Source: Clostridia bacterium
GTDB lineage: Bacteria > Bacillota > Clostridia > Christensenellales > Aristaeellaceae
Length of the DNA: 27,106 nucleotides
Direction: 5' to 3'
NCBI GenBank assembly: GCA_900769875.1
Contig: CAAGII010000032.1
Span: 1 to 27,106, forward strand
Shown: piece by piece, positions 14,896 to 22,709 of the stretch
Layout of the letters: each line of letters starts with the position of its first letter
Numbering within the stretch: the first letter of the stretch is position 1
Position numbers and translations under genes: made by a program
The notes under the pieces: generated by a model
What the model was told of the DNA's origin: nothing
The model's input: the letters and a program-made list of their open reading frames with translations, nothing else
Databases searched by the model: none

Positions 14896-17385
14896 TCAGG
14901 ACGCGCTGCGGACGCCCGAAGCCAATGGGCAAACCGTTTGCTTGTCAAGATCGGTCACCATGATGCGTGTGCGCAGCTTGCGCATGGCCGAATCGTAGTA
15001 GGTGCTGCCGACGCAGTAGACATGCAGCAGCTTGCCATCCTTGCGCTGGAGACGGTGCTCAAGGAACACCGTATCGCTCTTGGCGACCTGATCCTGCACC
15101 AGTGTCGCGTAGGAATCACGATCCTCCAGCGGAATCAGGTCAATCTGCATCATGTGGTTCTTCTGCACATCCTCGAAAGAATAGCCGGTCAGCGTCTCAA
15201 ACTGCTCGTCTACGCTGGTGATGGAGGTGTCCGTTTCGATGATGTAGGAGCAGAAGCTCACCACCTCCACATTCTTGAGGTGCTTGGAGGACAGGGAATC
15301 GCTGGCAGACCACTGCCGCGCGATGATCTCGGAATATTCCTCCAGCGACAATCCTGCGTCGTTCCTTGTCTCCTCAATGGGCGGCATCTCCTCCAGCATG
15401 CTCAGATACGCATCCACAATGCTCGGGTCAAACTGCGTGCCGGCGTTGCGCTTGAGCACCTGCTTGGCGGTCTCCACCGGCATACGGCTGCGGTAGGAGC
15501 GGTCGTTGGTCATCGCGTCAAAGGCATCCACCACGGAGATGATGCGCGAAAGCAGCGGAATCTTCTCCCCGCTCAGGCCCTGCGGATAGCCCTTGCCGTC
15601 CCAGCGCTCATGGTGGTAGAGAATCATATCGGCGATCGATTCCAGCTCGGGCGATGAGCACGCGATCTGATAGCCCTTCTCCGCATGGGTTTTGATGACC
15701 TCCCACTCCGCCTCCGCCAGACGGCCCGGCTTGTTGAGGATTTCCAGCGGGATGCCGATCTTGCCGATATCGTGCAACACCGCGAGCAGCGCGAGGTTGT
15801 TCAGGTCCTCATCGTCAAGGCCCAGGCGCTTGCCCAGCGTCAAGGCAGCCGTTTGCGTGCGTTGCACATGCTGCTCGGTGTCGTTGTCGCACTCGTGCAG
15901 CGCCTGAATCAGGGACGAGAGCGATTCGGAGCGGTTGGACTTCTTATCCAGCATCTTCTTGGTACGCAGGGCGCGCATGGCGTGGCGCAGCGCGTCCGTC
16001 AGCGTTTCATGAAGGGCAGGCCTGTACACCACGCTCTGGATGCTTACGCCGAACGCTTTGTTCTCCATGGTATGCATCAGCTGTTCCAGCAGTTGATGCG
16101 CCGTTTCCCGCGTCATATCGGTGCAGATCACCGCCAGCACCGCCTCGTGTCCGCGCACAAAGCACGCGTCCGATGGGAAGCACACGCGCATCTCACTCGC
16201 GAGCTGCTGCACCACGCGGTCGCCCACCTCGCGGCCATGCTCGTTATTGATGCCCGAAAGGTTGTTGATGTCGCACATAGCCACCACATAATCGCTGGAG
16301 GTATACATGGTGCTCAGCGTCGCCGCGTAGCTGCTCCAGTTGTAGAAGCCCGTGAGAATATCAATGTCTGTGGAAAGATCGGAGAACACCAGCAGCCGGC
16401 TGACCACGCGCTGGTCGCGGTCGAGCATCACATTGCTGTCACAGCGAAGCGAATGATCCTTCTTGCCCACATAGCACTGGAAGGCATTCGCGCCCGTTCT
16501 CGTCAGGTTGTCCATGCTCAGGCCAGTGCGAAGCGCAAAGTCCCTGAGCGTCATCCCCTGTCCGAGGCTGCCAGCCTGCAGCAGCTTTTCCGCCATGGCG
16601 TTGCACATGGTAAGGCGGTTGGTATAGTCAAAGAGAACGATGCCCTGATTGACGTTGTTGAAGATCCACACCTGCAGCTCCTGCGTGTTTTTGTTGCGGA
16701 CACCGCCCACGCAATTGAAGTAGAGCAGCGCGCCCGCAACGCTGTAGCCAATGAGCGAGTAATCCAGATAATCGGCGCCCACAGGTCCCGGCCAGAACAG
16801 GTACAGCGCGTTGAGCAGCACAATGGCGACAATGATGTAGATCGCGTCGCGGTACAGGCGGTTGTACGCCTTGGGAACCTGCAGCATCTTGCCAAAGAGC
16901 AGCAGCAGAATCAGCGCGACAAACAGATAGGTCAGCAGCAGATGGCACTTATACAGCAGCCGCATTTCATAGGAGAACCTTGACACCACCGTATCGCGCG
17001 GCACATAGAGAATGGCTGCTTTCAGCCATGGATTGAGCAGCAGCACGCACACATCAAAGGCCACGAACGCATATAGCACCATTCGCCCGATGCGCCATGC
17101 GCGCGTAGCCTGATCGGTATCCGTCAGCTCCACCACGAAGCGCAGCAGAAACACCAGCGCTAAATCAATGCCCGCGAAATAAATGCTGGAGAAGATGGAA
17201 TACAGGTGCTCCGTCCGCATAAAAATACAGATGGTGTAGCTTGCGCTCACCCCGACCGCAGCGAGCATGGCGTAGGCAAGGTTGTTGGCAAGCCTGGTAC
17301 GCTTCTTCAGCGATTGAACCGTAAGCGCGGCGTCAACCACACACATGCAGCAAAGGCTCACAATCAGCATGGTTGAAAAGCTCAT
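14896..17385 (-). CDS. Membrane PAS / degenerate GGDEF / HD-GYP / PAS signalling protein
   Basis: An 829-aa signalling protein. Residues 1-230 hold about seven membrane helices resembling the 7TM region found in front of some histidine kinases. A PAS-like domain follows (about 240-340), then a GGDEF domain (about 345-480) whose active-site motif is RGHEA (411-415) rather than GGDEF, so cyclase activity is unlikely. The HD-GYP domain (about 495-665) looks active: HDIGKIGIP (538-546), HHERWDGKGYP (591-601) and DAFDAMTNDRSYR. A second PAS domain (about 705-815) closes the protein, an uncommon place for one. HD-GYP domains hydrolyse cyclic di-GMP or related dinucleotides. Start: ATG at 17385 or 17397; AGGATGGTGAGG overlaps the earlier one, so 17385 is preferred. 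It has its own promoter. Confidence 0.92.
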   Translation of the reverse strand: MSFSTMLIVSLCCMCVVDAALTVQSLKKRTRLANNLAYAMLAAVGVSASYTICIFMRTEHLYSIFSSIYFAGIDLALVFLLRFVVELTDTDQATRAWRIGRMVLYAFVAFDVCVLLLNPWLKAAILYVPRDTVVSRFSYEMRLLYKCHLLLTYLFVALILLLLFGKMLQVPKAYNRLYRDAIYIIVAIVLLNALYLFWPGPVGADYLDYSLIGYSVAGALLYFNCVGGVRNKNTQELQVWIFNNVNQGIVLFDYTNRLTMCNAMAEKLLQAGSLGQGMTLRDFALRTGLSMDNLTRTGANAFQCYVGKKDHSLRCDSNVMLDRDQRVVSRLLVFSDLSTDIDILTGFYNWSSYAATLSTMYTSSDYVVAMCDINNLSGINNEHGREVGDRVVQQLASEMRVCFPSDACFVRGHEAVLAVICTDMTRETAHQLLEQLMHTMENKAFGVSIQSVVYRPALHETLTDALRHAMRALRTKKMLDKKSNRSESLSSLIQALHECDNDTEQHVQRTQTAALTLGKRLGLDDEDLNNLALLAVLHDIGKIGIPLEILNKPGRLAEAEWEVIKTHAEKGYQIACSSPELESIADMILYHHERWDGKGYPQGLSGEKIPLLSRIISVVDAFDAMTNDRSYRSRMPVETAKQVLKRNAGTQFDPSIVDAYLSMLEEMPPIEETRNDAGLSLEEYSEIIARQWSASDSLSSKHLKNVEVVSFCSYIIETDTSITSVDEQFETLTGYSFEDVQKNHMMQIDLIPLEDRDSYATLVQDQVAKSDTVFLEHRLQRKDGKLLHVYCVGSTYYDSAMRKLRTRIMVTDLDKQTVCPLASGVRSAS

Positions 17386-17459
17386 ATCCCTCACCATCCT
17401 CCAAGGATCATCCAGTGGATCAAGTGTTTGTACGTATTTATCTGAATTTTACTCCATCA

Positions 17460-17488
17460 AGTATAGCATATTTTTGTAGAAAGTTCAA
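17460..17488 (-). promoter_or_regulatory. Promoter of the HD-GYP gene
   Basis: Minus-strand TTGAAC (plus 17483-17488), 17-nt spacer, TATACT (plus 17460-17465) preceded by TGC. The leader is about 70 nt. The 17398-17644 gap holds only this promoter and the divergent one at 17587. Confidence 0.8.
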
Positions 17489-17586
17489 CCGGTTTTTGTC
17501 TCCTTTCATCTGCGGGCGCCTTCTGCGGAATGTGCCGGGATTATTTAGTTTGTGATGCATATTTAACAGATGTTGCTGCCGCCGTA

Positions 17587-17595
17587 TGCTATAAT
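17587..17595 (+). promoter_or_regulatory. Extended -10 promoter of the Gfo/Idh/MocA pair
   Basis: TGC followed by perfect TATAAT (17590-17595). No good -35 lies 16-18 nt upstream (CAGATG at 17 nt), so it is an extended -10 type and may need an activator. A small hairpin, AGCGGC/GCCGCT with a 3-nt loop, lies in the leader just before the ribosome site. Confidence 0.6.
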
Positions 17596-17644
17596 GATGC
17601 CAGAGAAGCGGCGCAGCCGCTGACGCATGAAGGGAGCGAACGCT

Positions 17645-18811
17645 ATGATCCGGGTTGCCATCGTCGGGCTGGGCAATATTTCGCCTGCCCACATCATGGC
17701 CTATCTTACCTTCCCCGAGCGCGCGAAAATCGTCGCCATGGTGGACATTCTGCCTGAAAAGGCGAGGAAGCGCGCGGAGGAATTCGGTATTGACTGCGAG
17801 ATTCTGGACGATCATCACAAGCTGCTTGACCGTAGCGATATTGATCTGGTGGATATCTGCACGCCGCCCTATGTCCATGCCGAGATCGCCATCAACTGCC
17901 TGCGCTCGGGCAAGCATGTGGTGTGCGAAAAGCCCATGGCCGCCTCGCTGGAGGAATGCGACGCCATCATGACCGCCGCAAGGGAGAGCGGAAGGCTGTT
18001 CTCATCCATTGCGCAGAACCGTTACCGCACCTCCATCTCCCGCCTCAAGGCGGTGCTGGACAGCGGCCTTGCGGGCGAGGTGAAGCACTTCAATGTGGAT
18101 TCGTTCTGGTGGCGCGGCCACTGCTATTACGACCTGTGGTGGCGCGGAACGTGGGAAAAGGAGGGCGGCGGCTGCACGCTCAACCACGCCGTTCACCACA
18201 TCGACATGCTGGGATGGATGATGGGTCTGCCCGATGAGGTGACCAGCATTCTGACCAACGTGTCGCACGACAACGCCGAGATCGAGGATCTTTCCGTGTC
18301 TGTCATGCGCTATGGCAGAGCGCTTGCGACTGTGACCGCATCCGTGGTGCACCATGGGGAGGAGCAGTCGCTGGTGGCGCAGTGCGCCGATGCGCGCGTC
18401 TCCGCGCCGTGGCGCTGCTGCGCGTCCGTATCCAAGGCCAACGGCTTCCCGGAGGACAACAGGGAGCTTGAGGACAGGCTCAACGCCTACTATGAGTCGC
18501 TGCCCGAGGTCGCCTACGAGGGGCATACCGGGCAGATCGACAACATCCTCACCTGCCTTGAGCACGGCTCCACCGAGCCCGCCATCACCGGCGAGGACGG
18601 GCGGCGCACCATTGAGCTGATCACCGCCATCTACGAAGCCGGAGCGCTTGGCAAAACGGTCAAACTGCCCATCGCGAAGGACGACCCCTTCTACACCGTG
18701 GCAGGTATTCAGGCGAACGCGCCGCACTTCTTTGAGAAGTCCGCAAGCGTGATCGACCTTGGCAGCAGCGAAAGCATCACCGTGGGATCCGACCATCCCG
18801 CGCGCACATAA
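17645..18811 (+). CDS. Gfo/Idh/MocA family oxidoreductase
   Basis: A 388-aa NAD(P)-dependent oxidoreductase of the glucose-fructose oxidoreductase / inositol dehydrogenase family. The Rossmann fold starts at residue 2 (IRVAIVGLGNIS, G-x-G-x-x type), the catalytic-lysine motif is CEKP (94-97), and the C-terminal domain has GGCTLNHAVHHIDMLGWMMG with H181, H184/H185 and D187 as active-site candidates. These enzymes oxidise or epimerise sugars, inositols and sugar acids; the substrate cannot be told from sequence alone. Start ATG at 17645 follows AAGGGAG. It lies 12 nt before a second family member, so the pair forms an operon. Confidence 0.92.
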   Translation: MIRVAIVGLGNISPAHIMAYLTFPERAKIVAMVDILPEKARKRAEEFGIDCEILDDHHKLLDRSDIDLVDICTPPYVHAEIAINCLRSGKHVVCEKPMAASLEECDAIMTAARESGRLFSSIAQNRYRTSISRLKAVLDSGLAGEVKHFNVDSFWWRGHCYYDLWWRGTWEKEGGGCTLNHAVHHIDMLGWMMGLPDEVTSILTNVSHDNAEIEDLSVSVMRYGRALATVTASVVHHGEEQSLVAQCADARVSAPWRCCASVSKANGFPEDNRELEDRLNAYYESLPEVAYEGHTGQIDNILTCLEHGSTEPAITGEDGRRTIELITAIYEAGALGKTVKLPIAKDDPFYTVAGIQANAPHFFEKSASVIDLGSSESITVGSDHPART

Positions 18812-18823
18812 GGAGGCAGCGTC

Positions 18824-19918
18824 ATGCAGAAGTCCGACGGAATGAACTACGCCCCGCAGGGCAAGCCCAATCCCGTGGTCAAGCCCGGAGAATTTGTGTT
18901 TTCCGCCATCGCGCTGGATCATGGACACATCTACGGCATGTGCAACGGCCTGACCGAGGCGGGCGCCACGCTGAAATACGTGTATGATCCCGATCCGGAG
19001 AAGGTTGCGCGCTTTCTCAGGGCATTCCCGCAGGCCATCCCCGCACAGAGCGAGGAGCAGGTGCTGCAGGACCCCGAAACCCGCCTGATCGCGGGCGCCG
19101 CTGTGACCAGCGAGCGCTGCGCGCTTGGTCTGCGCGCCATCCGTGCCGGCAAGGACTATTTCACCGACAAGGCGCCCCTGACCACGCTGGAGCAGTTGGA
19201 AAGCGCAAAGCGCGCCGTAGCGGAGACGGGCCGCAAATACATGTGCTACTACTCCGAGCGCATCCATGTGGAAAGCGCGGTCTTTGCGGGCCAGCTGATT
19301 GAGCGCGGCGCTATCGGCAAGGTGCTGCACATCGACGGCTTCGGCCCCCACCGTCTGGGCGCGGCGGGCCGCCCCGCGTGGTTCTTTGAAAAGGAGAAAT
19401 ACGGCGGCATCCTCTGCGACATCGGTTCGCACCAGATCGAACAGTTCCTGTTCTTCTCCGGCAATCAGGACGCAAGGGTGCAGTTCAGCCGCATCGCCAA
19501 TTATGCCCATCCCGAGCATCCCGAGCTGGATGATTTCGGCGACTGCTCCATTGTGGGCGAAAACGGCGCGACGCATTACTTCCGCGTGGACTGGTATACG
19601 CCCGACGGTCTGAGCACCTGGGGCGACGGGCGCACCTTCATCCTCGGCACGGAGGGCTACATTGAGCTGCGCAAGTATGTGAACGTCGCGGATGATCCCG
19701 CGGGCGATCATGTGTATCTGGTCAACAATGACGGTGAGCAGCATTTTGCGGTGCATGGCAAGGTCGGCTATCCTTTCTTCGGTCAGCTGATCCTCGACTG
19801 CATCAACCGCACCGAGAACGCCATGACGCAGGCGCATTGCTTCAAGGCTGCGGAGCTTTGCGTCCGCGCGCAGCTGCAGGCGGAAACCATCGGCAAGCCC
19901 GGGCAGCTGCTGAAGTAA
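18824..19918 (+). CDS. Gfo/Idh/MocA family oxidoreductase, divergent DKAP subtype
   Basis: A 364-aa second member of the family with AGGAGG before its ATG, 12 nt after the first. The nucleotide-binding start is ALDHGHIYGMCNGL (30-43) rather than G-x-G-x-x-G, and the EKP motif is replaced by DKAP (D115, K116, P118), keeping the lysine. The C-terminal domain has GGILCDIGSHQIEQFLFFSG. The first 20 residues form an extra segment before the Rossmann fold. It shares little detailed sequence with its neighbour, so they are not a recent duplication; they may act on successive intermediates of one sugar pathway. No kinase, transporter or regulator of sugars adjoins them. Confidence 0.9.
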   Translation: MQKSDGMNYAPQGKPNPVVKPGEFVFSAIALDHGHIYGMCNGLTEAGATLKYVYDPDPEKVARFLRAFPQAIPAQSEEQVLQDPETRLIAGAAVTSERCALGLRAIRAGKDYFTDKAPLTTLEQLESAKRAVAETGRKYMCYYSERIHVESAVFAGQLIERGAIGKVLHIDGFGPHRLGAAGRPAWFFEKEKYGGILCDIGSHQIEQFLFFSGNQDARVQFSRIANYAHPEHPELDDFGDCSIVGENGATHYFRVDWYTPDGLSTWGDGRTFILGTEGYIELRKYVNVADDPAGDHVYLVNNDGEQHFAVHGKVGYPFFGQLILDCINRTENAMTQAHCFKAAELCVRAQLQAETIGKPGQLLK

Positions 19919-19933
19919 GCGCGCGGCGCAACG

Positions 19934-19975
19934 TGCCTCCCCTCCCCGGAGCGCCATGCAGAGGAGCGGGAGGCA
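19934..19975 (+). other. Hairpin after the oxidoreductase operon
   Basis: TGCCTCCC (19934-19941) pairs with GGGAGGCA (19968-19975) and CTCC with GGAG inside it, with one bulged C. No T-tract follows, so it may be an mRNA-end-stabilising structure or a weak terminator. Confidence 0.4.
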
Positions 19976-20020
19976 TGTGGCGCCCGCGGTAAGGCGGATG
20001 AAAAATCTTTCCAAAACCCC

Positions 20021-20049
20021 TTGACAAACGATCGCCCATGGTGTATGAT
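20021..20049 (+). promoter_or_regulatory. Promoter of the tRNA-Met pair
   Basis: TTGACA (20021-20026), 17-nt spacer, TATGAT (20044-20049). Transcription would start about 25 nt before the first tRNA. Confidence 0.85.
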
Positions 20050-20080
20050 ATCATCTGTCGCCAAGAGATAGCGACGATGA

Positions 20081-20156
<76 letters not shown>

Positions 20157-20160
20157 CCTT

Positions 20161-20237
20161 GGCTTCGTAGCTCAGTTGGCCAGAGCATTCGGTTCATACC
20201 CGGAGTGTCATTGGTTCGAATCCAATCGAAGCCACCA
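20161..20237 (+). tRNA. Elongator tRNA-Met (CAT)
   Basis: 77 nt with encoded CCA. Acceptor stem GGCTTCG/CGAAGCC is perfect; the anticodon loop is TTCATAC. A CAT anticodon could also mark lysidine-type tRNA-Ile2, but the CGGTTCATACCCG anticodon arm matches the Bacillus elongator tRNA-Met, and it is paired with tRNA-fMet. Confidence 0.9.
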
Positions 20238-20240
20238 GAC

Positions 20241-20272
20241 AATGCTGATCCGACAGGGTCAGCATTTTCTTT
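20241..20272 (+). terminator. tRNA operon terminator
   Basis: An 8-bp stem, AATGCTGA/TCAGCATT (20241-20248 and 20259-20266), followed by TTCTTTG. Confidence 0.85.
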
Positions 20273-20323
20273 GTCCTGATCCCGCTTTTTCGGTGATTCT
20301 GAGAAATATATGCACCGCACCAC

Positions 20324-20352
20324 TTGTGCTTCACCGATTTGTCTGCTATAAT
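20324..20352 (+). promoter_or_regulatory. yajC promoter
   Basis: TTGTGC (20324-20329), 17-nt spacer, perfect TATAAT (20347-20352) preceded by TGC. Confidence 0.85.
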
Positions 20353-20385
20353 AGAGCAACCCGAATCTGAAAGGAGCTTATTGGA

Positions 20386-20769
20386 ATGAATCTGATCAAT
20401 CTCTTCGGCGTGGCCACCGCACTGGCAGAAGAAGCCGCCCCTGTGGAGGGCGAGATGGGCGCAGGCGCCAGCATCGCTGCGCTGATCAGCACCATGCTGC
20501 CCATGGTCCTGATCTTCGTGGTGTTCTATTTCATGCTCATTCGTCCGCAGCGCAAGAAGGACAAGCAGGTGAAGCAGATGCTCGACAACCTCAAGAAGGA
20601 CGACCGCGTCTGCACCATCGGCGGCATCTATGGCACCATTGTGGCGCTGAAGGATGATACGATTGAGCTGGCCGTGGGCAAGAACAATCTCTCCATGGTC
20701 GTTGCCCGCTGGGCCATCCGCAGTGTGGAAGAAATCGCCATCGAGAACGACGCCGAGGCTCTGAACTAA
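20386..20769 (+). CDS. yajC: Preprotein translocase subunit YajC
   Basis: YajC is a small single-span membrane protein that associates with SecDF near the SecYEG translocon. The 127-aa product has one strong membrane helix (about 28-50), then FMLIRPQRKKDKQVKQML, the family hallmark, and the soluble domain with DRVCTIGGIYGTIVAL. Start ATG at 20386 with AAAGGAG. It is a single-gene unit between its own promoter and terminator; the common neighbours secD, secF and tgt are not adjacent here. Confidence 0.95.
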   Translation: MNLINLFGVATALAEEAAPVEGEMGAGASIAALISTMLPMVLIFVVFYFMLIRPQRKKDKQVKQMLDNLKKDDRVCTIGGIYGTIVALKDDTIELAVGKNNLSMVVARWAIRSVEEIAIENDAEALN

Positions 20770-20777
20770 TGCCGCAT

Positions 20778-20799
20778 GCCCGCTTCGGCGGGCTTTTTT
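20778..20799 (+). terminator. yajC terminator
   Basis: Stem GCCCGC/GCGGGC with a TTCG tetraloop and six Ts (20778-20799). A textbook intrinsic terminator. Confidence 0.95.
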
Positions 20800-20828
20800 C
20801 GTGCGCGCAGGGCGTGCGATTCTTCCGC

Positions 20829-20854
20829 ACGTTTCGCGTTTCGGCGCATAAGCT
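20829..20854 (+). promoter_or_regulatory. Possible sigma-K-like sporulation promoter
   Basis: AC (20829-20830), 16-nt spacer, CATAAGCT (20847-20854), which fits the loose late mother-cell pattern AC-N16/17-CATAnnnT. The pattern is short and could occur by chance. No sigma-A promoter is evident before the Cys-rich gene. Confidence 0.3.
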
Positions 20855-20894
20855 GATGGTGACCGTTTTCTCGCCGCCATGAGGAGGGATCGCC

Positions 20895-21620
20895 ATGCTT
20901 GTGACCGATCGCAATATGCACCCGTCCCATCAGCCGGTTCCGTGCGGCTGCGTACAGTCGCCTGCGCCGCCTCCGTGCAGCCGCCCGCAGCAGTGCGTGA
21001 CCGTGCCGTGCTGCAAGCCGGTCTGCCATCCGCCGCGTCCGCCCAAGCCGTGCCAGACGAGGACGACGCGCCCCTGCCCGCCGCCCGTGCCCTGTCCGCC
21101 GGAGGAATGCAAGCCCGCCTGCGCCTCGCACAACGGCTACCTGCTGCCGCGGATTGTCGCCAGCGGACGCGAGTGGAACAGAAGAGCCTGCGTGCGGTTG
21201 TGCCTGTCCGGGCTGTCCGAATGCGCCGAGCCACCGTACACGCTGGTGTCGGTCGCCGCCGCGCCCCAGCAGCCCTCGTGGGAAATGCAGCCGCAGCCTT
21301 CTCCGGGACGGCTGCTGCTCCATGTGGCCGTGCCGCTTGTGTGTCAGGTACGCGACAGATGCGGCGCGGTCTATACCGCCACCGCCACGCTTGAGAGCGA
21401 TGTCTGCCTGCGCCTTGCCTGCAGCCCGGCCGAATGCTGGCGCAATGCGCTGATGGTCATGCCCTGCGTGCGGCTGTGCAGCATTCCCTGCAACTCGGAC
21501 GACTGCTGCTTTGACGCGCAGCTGGAGGTGCTCATCGACGCCTACATGACCAGATGGGAACCATGCAAGCCGCAGCCTGCCTGCCAGTCCTGCGGTAAGC
21601 CGCCGCGTCCGCAGCCTTGA
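20895..21620 (+). CDS. Cys/Pro-rich protein of unknown function, possible spore-coat component
   Basis: I do not recognise this 241-aa protein. It has 28 cysteines. Residues 1-76 are a Pro/Cys-rich stretch with repeated P-C-x-P and C-C or C-x-C units and no hydrophobic signal. Residues about 80-225 look folded and beta-rich, with many evenly spaced Cys (for example RACVRLCLSGLSEC, VCQVRDRCG, PCVRLCSIPCNSDDCC). The C-terminus returns to Pro/Cys composition (KPQPACQSCGKPPRPQP). Such composition is seen in disulfide-cross-linked coat or appendage proteins. Start ATG at 20895 has GAGGAGG upstream. A weak sigma-K-like element precedes it. The stop codon sits inside the -35 of the next promoter. 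Function is inference only. Confidence 0.8.
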   Translation: MLVTDRNMHPSHQPVPCGCVQSPAPPPCSRPQQCVTVPCCKPVCHPPRPPKPCQTRTTRPCPPPVPCPPEECKPACASHNGYLLPRIVASGREWNRRACVRLCLSGLSECAEPPYTLVSVAAAPQQPSWEMQPQPSPGRLLLHVAVPLVCQVRDRCGAVYTATATLESDVCLRLACSPAECWRNALMVMPCVRLCSIPCNSDDCCFDAQLEVLIDAYMTRWEPCKPQPACQSCGKPPRPQP

Positions 21621-21645
21621 CAAACAGCCCTGCCCCTGCTATGAT
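21617..21645 (+). promoter_or_regulatory. Promoter of the small membrane-anchored protein gene
   Basis: TTGACA (21617-21622), 17-nt spacer, TATGAT (21640-21645) preceded by TGC. The TGA stop of the upstream gene (21618-21620) is inside the -35. Confidence 0.85.
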
Positions 21646-21676
21646 ACCTCCATCAGTACTGAGGAGGAGCCCTGCC

Positions 21677-22144
21677 ATGCTGCTGATCCTGCTTGCCCTG
21701 CTTGCGGTGGTTGCCGCGTTCGTTTTTCTGCTTGCGCGTATGCGCAGGTCGGGAAAGGAGCAGCTGGAGCTGATGCAGCGGATTCGCTCCTCAAGGGTCT
21801 ACGAAGGGTTGTATCCCATGCTTTGCCAGTGCGGAGACCGTCCCATTGATGAGGTCATCATCCATCCCGAGGGGGTGACGGTCTCACTCCTCTGCGCGCA
21901 AAGGCTGCACTACAGCTTTGAGGAGCACGGGATTGATCCCCTCAGCCCCGATTCGCTGCTTGCGCTCGCGCAGGCTGTGGTGTTGGATCTGCCCGCGCTG
22001 CAGGATTCGCTGTATTACCAGTATGAGCCGAGGAAGGAACGCCTGCCGGGCGGCGAAAGGGTGACCTTCTATACCTATACGCTCCGGCATGACCGGAAGG
22101 ATTACCTTCTGCGGCACCATCAGCTGCATGAGCGTGACCGCTGA
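21677..22144 (+). CDS. Small membrane-anchored protein of unknown function
   Basis: A 155-aa protein that I do not recognise. Residues 1-21 form one N-terminal membrane helix followed by arginines (ARMRRSGK), giving an N-out, C-in anchor by the positive-inside rule. The rest is soluble, with a mixed alpha/beta pattern (DEVIIHPEGVTVSLL and ERVTFYTYTLRH as likely strands) and a charged His/Arg-rich end. The start ATG at 21677 has GAGGAGG ahead of it; the longer upstream form would start inside the promoter. Single-gene unit with a strong promoter and terminator. Confidence 0.82.
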   Translation: MLLILLALLAVVAAFVFLLARMRRSGKEQLELMQRIRSSRVYEGLYPMLCQCGDRPIDEVIIHPEGVTVSLLCAQRLHYSFEEHGIDPLSPDSLLALAQAVVLDLPALQDSLYYQYEPRKERLPGGERVTFYTYTLRHDRKDYLLRHHQLHERDR

Positions 22145-22151
22145 GTATCGG

Positions 22152-22180
22152 GGAGTGCGATTGAACCGCACTCCTTTTTT
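22152..22180 (+). terminator. Terminator of the small membrane-anchored protein gene
   Basis: An 8-bp stem, GGAGTGCG/CGCACTCC (22152-22159 and 22167-22174), then six Ts. Confidence 0.94.
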
Positions 22181-22256
22181 CACGCCCCAAGGGCGGAACT
22201 CATGAAAGCTATGCGGACGGACACATGTCCCTGTACCGTACATGCGCGGCGGGGAA

Positions 22257-22709
22257 TCATCCCGGGGGCAGGTCATACGCATACCATTCCTCGCCGATGG
22301 GATGAAAGCCCGCTTTGCCAAACGCTCTCTGGCTCTGGGTGTTGAATGCGTAGATGTTCGCCTTCACCTGCGCAAAGCCCTTTTCACGAGCCAGCGCCAG
22401 CATGTCGCGGATGCAGCGCACGCCAATCTGCCTGTTCTGATACGCCTTGCATATGACGATGGCGATTTCGCCGCTGTCGCGGAGCGATACGTCCCCGACC
22501 AGCTGATCGCGGTAGCGGATGTAGTAGCAATCCCCGTGCGTGCTGAGGTATCCATACATTGCCCGCAGGCGTTCGATCGAATAGGGATGATCGATGTTGT
22601 CCACCTGCTTGCAGACGTCCGCGTCCTGATACCACGCAAGGGCGACCTCCTCGTTGGGGTAATAGGGAACGAGCGTGATTTCATCATCAATCATTCTTGG
22701 CTGCATCAT
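22257..22709 (-). CDS. GNAT family N-acetyltransferase (RimJ/RimL-like)
   Basis: A 150-aa acetyltransferase. VGDVSLRDSGEIAIVI gives the central strands; the acetyl-CoA loop is AYQNRQIGVRCIRDMLALA (Q-N-x-x-I-G form), and NIYAFNTQSQRAFGKAGF is the typical N-x-x-S-x-x-x-F-x-x-x-G-F end motif. The N-terminus (LVPYYPNEEVALAWYQDADVCKQVDN) is typical of a subgroup found in Clostridia. The start at 22709 lies 23 nt inside the end of the phosphatidyltransferase gene, so translation is coupled; an internal ATG (MIDDEI) is an alternative. The substrate is unknown. No clear minus-strand terminator follows. Confidence 0.9.
   Translation of the reverse strand: MMQPRMIDDEITLVPYYPNEEVALAWYQDADVCKQVDNIDHPYSIERLRAMYGYLSTHGDCYYIRYRDQLVGDVSLRDSGEIAIVICKAYQNRQIGVRCIRDMLALAREKGFAQVKANIYAFNTQSQRAFGKAGFHPIGEEWYAYDLPPG

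Noticed and set aside
18002..20014. 670-codon minus-strand open frame
   Set aside because: It is the mirror of the two oxidoreductase genes, with low-complexity His/Ala/Gly content and no ribosome site or motif.
20161..20237. tRNA-Ile2 with lysidine-modified CAT anticodon
   Set aside because: The anticodon arm and the pairing with tRNA-fMet match elongator tRNA-Met of Bacillota better.
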